Shown: in pieces, positions 54,900 through 64,000 of the stretch
Position numbering within the stretch: position 1 is the first letter of the stretch
How the letters are laid out: each line of letters begins with the position of its first letter
Assembly (NCBI GenBank): GCA_025267735.1
Contig: CM046297.1
Coordinates: forward strand, 19,990,011 to 20,054,010
From: Mactra quadrangularis
Taxonomy: Eukaryota; Mollusca; Bivalvia; Venerida; Mactridae
Reading direction: 5' to 3'
DNA: 64,000 nucleotides
Made by a program: the position numbers and the translations under genes
Notes under the pieces: generated by a model
Database searches by the model: none
The model's input: only the letters and a program-made list of their open reading frames with translations
Told to the model about the DNA's origin: nothing

Positions 54900-55560
54900 A
54901 AATAATTATTTTTAAATCTAAATTCAAGAGGACAGATGTAATGAACTAAGAACATGAATTAATTGCATAAATGTTATCATTTATAAACCATATGTAGTTG
55001 TGGAAAGAAACTGTATTCTAACTTGACAACAAAATACTTAATTAAAACCTGAACATATATGAAACTCTAAAGATATTGACTGTTAATTAAAGTGGAAAAA
55101 GAAATTACATTCTAACTTGACAAAAAACAAACATGGATCTCATAGAGATGACATGTCAATTTAAAATCTAACTTCAATAATAATAATGTGAATAATTATT
55201 AGAACTTTATCAATTATACAGGTGTCATCAATATTACTTGGAATTTAATATAAATAATAGAATAATAACTAGCTGTGTATATGGCAGTGCTGGCAGACAA
55301 AGCTATATACCTAATTAAAACCTGTAATGTATATTAAACTCTAATGCAACATTAACTGTTGAAAAATGAAAAGAAATTACATTCTAACTTGACGAAAAAC
55401 AAACATGGATCTCAAAGAGACGACTTGTCAATTTAAAATCTAACTTCAACAATAGACAGGCTTCAGTTGTTATTATAAAAGTTACTTGGAAGTCAAGGAG
55501 ATAAGTTGTCAATTTAAAATACAATTTCCATGGCAGAAGTATAAATGTTTTATAAACATT
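54900..55560. repeat. Dispersed/duplicated AT-rich repeat
   Basis: CATTCTAACTTGAC and CAAACATGGATCTCA occur at about 55,110 and 55,380; AACATGAATTAATTGCA occurs at about 54,952 and again at 58,000. Local duplications of non-coding DNA extend to about 58,150. Confidence 0.65.
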
Positions 55561-55959
55561 AACATTTTGTCAACAAAATCATGTTCTTATTTCAATACTG
55601 TAATGACAAGATAATAGATTTAAACATAACTTACAAAATAAGACCATTCTACCCTGAAGACTATTGTTTATCAACGCAGATGACATTTAACTCTACTACA
55701 GACATGTTCGATTTCATTCTACATCAAAAATGATATCATTTATATTTAAAAATTGATGACACATCTAGCTGTTACAAATTTACATGAGATAATAATGGTC
55801 AAATTACTTATTTTTATGTTTCAGTATGTAATGTTTATCTATTAATAGGAGAATCAATCAATCAGTTACTTATTAACAAGAGTACAATGTATGAGTGAGA
55901 TGGTCAGCTGCACTGTGTTTAATACTGGTTGGCACAAATTGAGGTCATTTTACGGAGGC

Positions 55960-56190
55960 CAGCGGGCCTAACTTGGTTTTCCTGGACCTTTGTCTATAAC
56001 CAGTACTTACCTACCCTTCCACAAGGCTGGCATCTTCTCCATTTACCTTAATAATGGAGGAAAATTGACATTACTGTCAAATTTTCATGGAAGGGTATAA
56101 CCAACCCAGGTATGATTTGAATCTGTTCCCCATAGAAAAACAAGATTTCAAACCTCTGCAGGCTAACAACTGTGCTACAGACCCAGGTCC
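55960..56190 (-). repeat. tRNA-derived SINE, reverse copy (family 2 body)
   Basis: Reverse complement of the SINE body: TTCCTGGACC, TATAACCAGTACTTACCTAC, CTTCCACAAGGC, ATTTTCATGGAAGGGTATAA. The head (about 56,110-56,190) is decayed. Confidence 0.75.
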
Positions 56191-56285
56191 CCATTTAGTC
56201 GCCTCCTACGACATGCAAGGGGATACAGTGGTCCTATTCTTTTAACCCCCCGAAACCACACAGGGGTATGGTGACCTTTACACTC
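56189..56285. repeat. Dispersed repeat, TCGCCTCCTACGACATGCAA type, copy 1
   Basis: Shares CCCCATTTAGTCGCCTC, ACGACATGCAAGGGG, GTCCTATTCTTTT and CGAAACCACAC with 58,468-58,575. It directly follows a SINE, as a tail or separate element. Confidence 0.7.
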
Positions 56286-58467
56286 TGGCCACAACCACCT
56301 GAGTATCATATTCATTCACCATACAGAGTATTTGTTTTACACTGAATAAATTTGTGCCATGAAATCAGATCTAAAATACATCTAGTATTAAGTGAGATAA
56401 ATCAGTCATTCATTCATCAAAGTACAATGTATGAGTTATTTATCTTGCACTAACAGACAAATACGATACATTAGATGTTTAATGCAAAAATTAACAATTG
56501 ATGGTATAGTTGTTGACTGAAATATTCAACGGTAGTTTTAAAGTGTTTTTCTTTCAAATCATTGTCTAATCAACATGTGATTCAGCATCAGATCTTAACT
56601 CAATCTCATCCATTCTAAATAGAATGCAATAACCCAAACTCTGAATGTCAGCTAATTTTCAAAAATCGAAGTGCTGATTAGTAACAGTTCACAACCTTAT
56701 ATTCAATAAGTCACAGTTCACAACTTCATATTCAACTAGTCTCAGTTCACAACCTTGCATTGAATAAGTCATAGTTCTTAATTTCATATTCAAGAATGTA
56801 AATACCAAGCTCAATTCAACACTTTAGCACACCTACATAAGCACAGTTTTCCAAATTATGTTTGTTCAGCATTTTTAGGACAAAATATTGCTTTTTCCAC
56901 ACTGGTAAGAGACCCAAAAGTTGACACTTTCTAAAGCATTCAATTTTTTATTTGCATGATGTCTAGTAAGAAATGACAACTAAAATATGCCAGTGACAAA
57001 AAAATGACTTTTTTCTCCTGTCATGAAGGCATTTCATTGCTGATGTTTAAGAGAGTGATCTAGTTCTGAGCTCTTGAGCGGTTCTTACTTGCTAGAAATG
57101 TACACATTGTTTTAGAAACACTTAAAATAGATTACTCTTAGTTTACTACATGTAAGTGAGTTTTTCACACAAATCTTAAGCAAAAATTACACATAATGAT
57201 ATATGGAATTGTCAATTTTATAGCAAAAACATTATAAATCTGTCCCATTTAGGGTCTATAACCAGATGGAAGATCCACTTTTTCTAACCATACCAGCTAA
57301 ATATCTAGCAAACTCAATCTTAGCTAAGAATTCATTGATATTGTGACGGAATACAAGTCAAAGTTATAAATGAGCCTAATTATCCTCTGAATGATTTTAC
57401 TGCACCCCCTAACTGTTGCCACTGGTAGTAAAATGAAACTGGCAGCACTTATGGGACAAGAAGAAGGGACAGTGCTTGCAAAATCAAAGTACATGACAGG
57501 GCTGGACATTCAAGGTTGTCTGAGTGCCAATGGTGACACATATGTGGCATCGGTTAGCATGTTACTGCTAGCTAACATTTGGTTTTGCCAAGCTTAACTA
57601 AAGCTGCTTGGGCAACCTAGTTTGAAATTTAACATCAAGCCCTGTATGACAATAAAGACTCCTATTATTAAATGTTTTTGTATTGGCTGATAGCATAACT
57701 GTAACAACAAGACATAAGAGTCTTATCTGATTCTAACTTTGGATTGATTTGAAAGATCCAAAAACAAACTAAAATCAAAATAATACAACACTTAATTTAT
57801 ACATGTACTAGTAAATAACTTATTTATTTCTCTTAAATACAAGTATGGTGCTATAAATGATGGTGTGAGTTGTCCAAATGAACAAGTAGACAAATTTAAA
57901 AGTTAAATGTGTTCATTGGTTGATGGTGTAAATATTCTAATACTAGAAAGAGTCATCTTAGAATCTAAATTCAAGGGTACAGACGTGATGAGCTAAGAAC
58001 ATGAATTAATTGCAAAAATGCTATTATATATGAATCATACCTAATAATGGTAAGATATTAAATTCTAACTTGACAAAAACACACAAGCATCCCTGAGAGA
58101 TGACTAGTCAATTTAAAATCTAATTTCAATGGTAAAAGTGTAAATGTTTCATAGACATTAACATTTTGTCAACAAACTCATGTCCTTATCACAAAACTGT
58201 AATGGCAAGACAGAAGATTCTAATCTGATTCAATCTGATTAGACTACAAGATTCAGAAAGAAAAATTAATCAAATAAATTAACACCAACTTGAACTAAAG
58301 GGAGACAACTCAGATATTTACTAGTACAATTGATGGTAAAGATTATCTTTCTTGAATAGCATGTAATACTTTTTACAGCAAAATAGATGTTTAAATATGC
58401 TGTTATTGCATACACAAATTGATGATATATGATGATAATTGCAAGCACTGTCCCTTCCCCCTGAGTG
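56286..58467. other. Host DNA without recognisable genes
   Basis: Short ORFs only. A tandem-like stretch near 56,680-56,790 repeats AGTTCACAACCT...TATTCAATAAGTC three to four times. Confidence 0.45.
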
Positions 58468-58575
58468 CCCATCCCCCATTTAGTCGCCTCTTACGACATG
58501 CAAGGGGGAGACAGTGGTTCTATTCTTTTGATCTTACGGCTCCCGAAACCACACGGGGCTTAGGTATCCTTTACA
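58468..58575. repeat. Dispersed repeat, TCGCCTCTTACGACATGCAA type, copy 2
   Basis: Second copy of the repeat at 56,189, ending CCGAAACCACACGGGG. Confidence 0.7.
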
Positions 58576-60460
58576 CATTAGATAACTTTAGAACACCATT
58601 TAAAATGCCGAAAAATATTTGCATAAAGACTCAATTTGTGACATTTGTCATTTTAATGTCAGAATATAACTGAACACGTCCATGAGCATTTTACTAAGTT
58701 TAATAACTAACATAGGTTACAAGCAACCAACACCCAGCCAGGTAGTGTCCCACTCAGTGAACACTGTCGATTCTCTTTTGAGTGTACAGGTACAACTATC
58801 CTGTCTGGCTTGGGAAACTTAACTTGCCAATAATAAACCTTGACATTTATTGTATTAATTGACTCAACTGATCATAGATAAGGGTGTACTATGTGTATTT
58901 AGTTAGTGATATATAATGTTATATAACAAAATCTGCATCTTAACATATAAATAAGATTAGGAAAATCATGTCCAGTTCAAGCATTTTTACTACCAGAGCA
59001 ACAGTTAACTAACTATTTTTAATCAAATTTACTTCAATTTGCATGATTAACATACAAAACAAAGTACTACATCAGTACCAATGATCACAGTCACTGGTAG
59101 TGACGGCACACAGAACATGTGTGACCTAAGATCTTACACAATGTAACAAATGCCCCAAGTACACACACATTATTCAGACTAATGTACGCAATTGTCTTGA
59201 CCAGAAGTAGGCCTAAGTTACAGTTACTGTAACTGACTTCAAGGATAAGGTCTGTTTTCCATGTGCATGTTGTCTGTCTCAGTTAACATTCCAACAGTAC
59301 AATGTATAACTGTAGCGCTCAAATAATCTCACAAATTGTTTTATTGTGCACTGCATGACCAATAAGTGTCCATGCGCCTTAAAACAACATGAAATTAAAT
59401 AAATAGCTCAAATAAGATGATATGAGACATTGTTTGCTTGTAGTAGCATTTAGCTTTGTCACTCAAGTAATCTTAAACAACCTATACCAGGTATAGTATG
59501 CTGGATGTAGTCCAAAAAATACATTCTTTTTTCATCAGAGAATCTCTGACTGTCAAAACTTGGTACCAATTTATATCAATTTTTGATGTTTTTGTCTTAT
59601 GTCACATTTTTATGCCAGTAATAGATGTGAAATACTTGATATTTGCTCCAAAACTCACAAAATTAATGTTCTTCAAATTGTATTTTTCATAGCACAAAAC
59701 CAAAAACTAAATTCATGTTTAGTCAACTTAAATTGAAAGTCTCATTTAAAACAGATACTCCAAGTAAAATTGAGATCTATTGTAATATCCTAAGATTAAT
59801 TGGTACCAAAGCTTATAATAGATCAATATGTACATCTTTCCACCAAAGAAGACAATGCTTCCAAACTAAACTTGTGATGTATAATTTATAATTTGTACAA
59901 GAATTCCACATCATACTAAACTGATGTACAATGTACATTGACAGATATACACCAAGCAAATAGTCTATTGTACGATAATAATGAACTGTCCGATTGCTTA
60001 ATTACACGGTTATCACACACTGTATAATTAATTTCTGCGTTCTATTTATAGAAATTTGCAGTAAAAATTACAACATGTAGGTTAACTTTGTGTCAATATC
60101 TCATCTGGCTGAATGGTCGTACGGTTAAAGTGCTACTAAACATATTTTTTTGAAAGAAGTGCCAGTATGAAGCTAATTATGTCTTTTTTTAAATTTTCTG
60201 TTCTTTGTTTTGTATTTTTGTTGATATTTTACATTTATCTTATTCAGTAAATTTTGAACATAGAAATAAAACACTTCAAATCGAACAATGTCAGAATCAC
60301 TCAATTTTACCGACAGTGTCAGTTGTGCTACTGTCATCATCACTTAAAGAGATGCCACCAAATTTATAACAAAGAATTTTCTACAAGTTTGTAATGCAAG
60401 AGGGACAAAGTGTTTCACACAGTCCATCCATGATTTAAATGATAAAGAAGTCAAATAAGT
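58576..60460. other. Host DNA without recognisable genes
   Basis: Nothing codes convincingly and no clear repeat was recognised. Confidence 0.45.
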
Positions 60461-60465
60461 TTCAA

Positions 60466-60535
60466 TTGGGATTCGAACCCACGATAAAAAGATTTGTAGT
60501 ACGTCTGATCATCTCCCCACTCGGCCACGGCCACA
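60466..60535 (-). repeat. tRNA-like sequence (SINE head or tRNA pseudogene)
   Basis: The reverse strand reads a good A-box (GTGGCCGAGTGGGGAGATGA) and B-box (GTGGGTTCGAATCCC). Length is tRNA-like, but the stems are not fully paired. Confidence 0.5.
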
Positions 60536-60854
60536 CAAACTACGATACGTATGGAAAATAAGATTTAATACATAAGTGTTATGAGCAGACAATACACTCT
60601 ACGTGAACTACCGAAATTAGCCGATTATTAAATATACCGTGTAATTTGACGTTTTAATTTATGCAATCGGACAGTTCAATATAATCGTACAATACCTGCT
60701 CCTTATTTTGTCACAGAGATGACTGATACATTGACAGACAACATGCACATGGAATACCTAGCCATACATGGCCATTGACATGTACAACAGTACATGACTG
60801 GGACATAGTCCAGGTTCTTAACCTGTCAAAATATATAATGTCACAGACTGTCCA

Positions 60855-61810
60855 GTCCAACAATATTAAACCTGAGCTTGACCACATCAACATTTAAATC
60901 ATTTCCTATGTTTTGCTTCAGTGCCGAAACACGATAACTCAGACCCTGATTAAACCATTGGCCATAATGCCTGATGACCAAATACGTGTTCATAAGCATT
61001 AGAATAATGCAAAATACATCATAATACAGTAAAGCACCACTATAACAACAATCTTGTTACTTCAGAATTGTGCAATTTCTGACAATTATCAAGTCCTAAA
61101 TACTAAATATGTACAGCATAGGGTCCCTTCATCTAGACAGTGTTGCACAAGAAAATCATCAATTGTGATGGTTGTTAAAGTGGAGCTTTACAGTTCCTTC
61201 ACTAAAGTCCATGGTCCAGTAAATTAGCAACATATACTGCTACATGACATTCTATAAGGATCTGAGTCATCTAATAACCATAATACCTCTATGACTGACA
61301 ATTATTTCGAAATCAGTATAATCTGGGGTGTGTTTCATTCAGCATACACCGAATACTCCTGCCTAGCAGGTGTATTTGGAGTACTCTGAGAGCAAGTGAT
61401 CTGAAATGTTCGATTCAATTTTTCAATGATCAAAGTACTCCAATAACCCAGATGTAGGGAATCAAACACGCCCCATGTATACATTATAACAACCTAATTG
61501 GCACAGAGGTTCACCGTCTTGGTTTTTGCTTCAAACATTTCTAGTTCCTATTCCACTTGTAAAACTATAAGTGTGCTGATTGGTCCTTTAACATGGCAGT
61601 AAAAACTTGGTTAGGTACAGCATCTCAATACATGAGAAACCACCTACCAGGCTCTACTCGGCCACTAGTCACATTATGAGTTCATTTATCTATTGGATAA
61701 CACTAACTGTAAACAGTTTGCCTAATATTGTACACACTCAAACAGAAACTTGAGGGAAAATTGTATTCCCCATGATAAGGTAGTTCAAGCTCAGGTTAAT
61801 CTTCCTGTTA
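60855..61810. mobile_element. Possible longer member of MITE family M
   Basis: GTCCAACAATATTAAACCTG at the left and GGTAGTTCAAGCTCAGGTTAA at the right match the ends of copies A and B. About 950 bp inside, non-coding. Confidence 0.5.
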
Positions 61811-62004
61811 TAGAGAGTTCACCTACAACTCCCTTGTGGTGATCCAGCAGCATCACTACTATCTCTTGTAAAGACCCCACGGTTGTCTCTAATTATTTTG
61901 ACAGGTTAAAAACCTGGACTATACCCTAACAAATACACACAAAGGGGATCTGCATCTCAAACATTACAAACTGAAGGGGAAAAGAATGATTTCATGATTC
62001 CATC

Positions 62005-62350
62005 ACCAGATAGTGTCAGGAGACACTCTCCCAACAAGGAGCAAGGCCCACCCCGGCCTAAATATTAGGCCCAGATGGTGTTCGGAGACACTCTCCCAGC
62101 AATAAGCTGGGCCCACTCTGGCCTAAGTATAAGGGCCACATGCCACATGATGGCAAAAGACACTCTCCCAGCAAAACCCTAGGTCTACCCAGACCTAAAT
62201 ATAAGGGCCAGATGGTGTCAGTAGACGCTTTCTGAACAATGGACTAGGACAACCCTGACCTGAAAACCATTAGGGTCAGATTATGGCCACAGGTTTTTCC
62301 TATCAATAGACTTAGACTACCCTTACCTAAGATATTTTGGACCAATTGTT
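62005..62350. repeat. Diverged tandem array, ~65-70-bp unit, ~5 copies
   Basis: Units share CAGATGGTGTC, GAGACACTCTCCCA, GGCCCAC and CGGCCTAAATAT; copies decay toward the right. Confidence 0.75.
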
Positions 62351-62860
62351 GAAGGAGATACCTTCCCAAATATTGCCTAGAACCATCCTTATATATCATG
62401 TTCATATCGTGTCTACAGAAACTTTCCCTAAGTTTTTATTCTTTCGTATTGGTTTTATCAGTCATTGCCATAATGCCATAAACGAAAATACCTTCTGCCA
62501 GTGATAATTGCTACTACTTTTAGTCAGGCCATTTGATACCCTTCTAACATAACAAAATATATCAGACTAAAGCTTGAGAAATTTTAAGATAATGACTGGG
62601 TTATGGTCTTTTGTACCCCTAAAACAAATAGAACTACATCAGGTAACTGTAAGAAATTCATTCTGGAATTTTAAATTTAATAACAAAACAAAAACTAAGA
62701 GCAAAATTTAAGAAACTAGGATTTAAAAATAAAAATTATGAAGTGATATGATAAAAAAAATCCTAATAAAAACCTAACTAAGTTAAATATTATCAACAAA
62801 CCAAAAGAGTCCTATAACAACAAAATGAATGTTCACAGTAAATTCTACTGCTAGGCAAAA
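62351..62860. other. Host DNA without recognisable features
   Basis: AT-rich, nothing seen. Confidence 0.4.
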
Positions 62861-62862
62861 AA

Positions 62863-63222
62863 CTTTGAACCTCCCAATTGATACATAGTAGGCTATCAGA
62901 AAGCTATCCACTCCTGGAATTGCCACCCACTACGTACACAAACTGGGGTATTTTGACCTACCTAACCCTACATACTAACAAAAAAATGAAAAAAACTTTG
63001 AACCTCCCAATCGATACATAGTAGGCTATCAGAAAGCTATCCACTCCTGGAATTGCCACCCACTACGTACACAAACTGGGGTATTTTGACCTACCTAACC
63101 CTACATACTAACAAAAAAATGAAAAAAACTTTGAACCTCCCAATCGATACATAGTAGGCTATCAGAAAGCTATCCACTCCCGGACTCGCCACCGACTACG
63201 TACACAACCTGGGGTAATTTGA
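62863..63222. repeat. Tandem array, ~132-bp unit, 2.7 copies
   Basis: CTTTGAACCTCCCAATCGAT, TAGGCTATCAGAAAGCTATC and ACTACGTACACAAACTGGGG recur with nearly identical sequence. Confidence 0.92.
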
Positions 63223-63664
63223 CCAAATATCCAATTCAGTCGCCTCATACAAAATGCAAGGCTGGACTCTATTTATGAGAGCGACAGGAATTTCTGACAG
63301 TCACTTGATGGTTCACTTACATTATTTCATAAACAAAATATTATTAAATCAATGTCATGACCTTAACCTCAAATATATTAAGACAAATTCACAATTATTG
63401 CACAGTCATGACCATAATTCACTGGCCAGAAGAAAGTGAAAATTACTTATTTCATATGGTCTTGACATACTTAATAACTCAGGCCAGAGCTGTATTAAAT
63501 TAAGGCAATGACAATTCAGACACAGAACAACCAAAAACATTATGATAATTTTTGGTGAATACATATACGTTTGTATCCATCAATAGAAATGCTCTAACAT
63601 GATGACATTTGTTATCACAATATGGGGCAAACAAGGGCCCCCATATTCAGGGTATGAAATAAGT

Positions 63665-63870
63665 TATCCAACTCAGGAAACCCAACATTTAGGACACCAT
63701 ACAACATTGGCTGAATGAAAGAACCTAGGGAGCCCAACACTTAAGGCACCGTACATAATGTTCGCTAAATGTTTGAACCAAGGGAACCCAACATTTAGGG
63801 CACCATACATAACGTTGGCTAAATGTTTGAACCCAGTGAGCCCAACATTTAGGGCACCATACATAATGTC
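63665..63870. repeat. Tandem array, ~54-bp unit, 4 copies
   Basis: Units of CCCAACATTTAGGGCACCAT plus ACATAATGTTGGCTAAATG and a TTGAACCCAG linker. The reverse-strand ORF here is a repeat artefact. Confidence 0.88.
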
Positions 63871-64000
63871 AGCTTATTGTTAGAGTGCACTATCTCCATG
63901 TTTGTCATTTTTAGATATACATGTCACTATGCGGTATTAAACTCTTTATAAAATCATCGACTCAAGAGCTTTCATAAATAATATTGAAATGAAAAGTAAG

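Noticed and set aside
63673..63864. Reverse-strand ORF with MYGALNVGLTGFKHLANV repeats
   Set aside because: Follows exactly the 54-bp tandem array; no start context or domain.

Overview
The window looks like a stretch of an AT-rich animal genome, most likely a mollusc (probably a bivalve). It carries the right-hand ~13.5 kb of a large virus-like DNA transposon of the Polinton/Maverick (adintovirus-like) class, followed by ~50 kb of repeat-rich, apparently gene-free host DNA. The host guess rests on the dense tRNA-headed SINEs, degenerate LINE, many MITE/foldback elements, minisatellites and intronless compact viral-type genes; no host protein-coding gene was recognised to confirm it.

Region 1 (1-13,542): a tightly packed gene block, all on the + strand. 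In order: B-family DNA polymerase (its reading frame is still open at base 1, so the gene and the left end of the element lie outside), a 201-aa unknown protein, an 82-aa unknown, a CARD-only protein, a tiny ORF, an AT-rich repeat spacer, the genome-packaging ATPase, a Lys/Ser-Arg-rich protein and its apparent shorter paralogue, a 225-aa unknown, a chromodomain integrase, a small two-TM protein, the penton-like capsid protein, a small basic protein, the major capsid (hexon-like) protein, a Cys/His-rich protein, an adenain-like cysteine protease and finally a Gln-rich coiled-coil protein with its own promoter. Polymerase, ATPase, integrase, both capsid proteins and protease are open and keep their visible catalytic motifs, so the copy is recent or still functional. 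The set makes sense as a virion-forming, self-synthesising element: polymerase replicates, ATPase packages, capsid proteins and protease build and mature the particle, integrase inserts it.

Two things stand out. First, the last gene (12,596-13,060) ends 25 nt before a perfect animal histone-mRNA 3' stem-loop (GGCCCTTTTCAGGGCC followed by ACCCA and a purine-rich element), which suggests S-phase, SLBP/U7-dependent 3'-end formation of a viral-type transcript. Second, a gene between polymerase and ATPase encodes little more than a CARD domain, and it sits exactly between two identical 32-bp direct repeats, as if inserted as a cassette; it may interfere with host apoptosis or inflammasome-like signalling.

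Region 2 (13,543-64,000): no intact gene was found. It holds tRNA-derived SINEs (14.0, 14.4, 14.75, 17.0, 20.6, 21.1, 38.8, 40.7, 56.0, 60.5 kb), foldback elements (15.9, 18.2, 24.2-25.7 kb), a 5'-truncated and broken LINE (22.5-24.0 kb), several MITEs, and tandem arrays (15.0, 29.1, 30.8, 46.2-48.2, 48.6, 51.7, 53.0, 62.0, 62.9, 63.7 kb).
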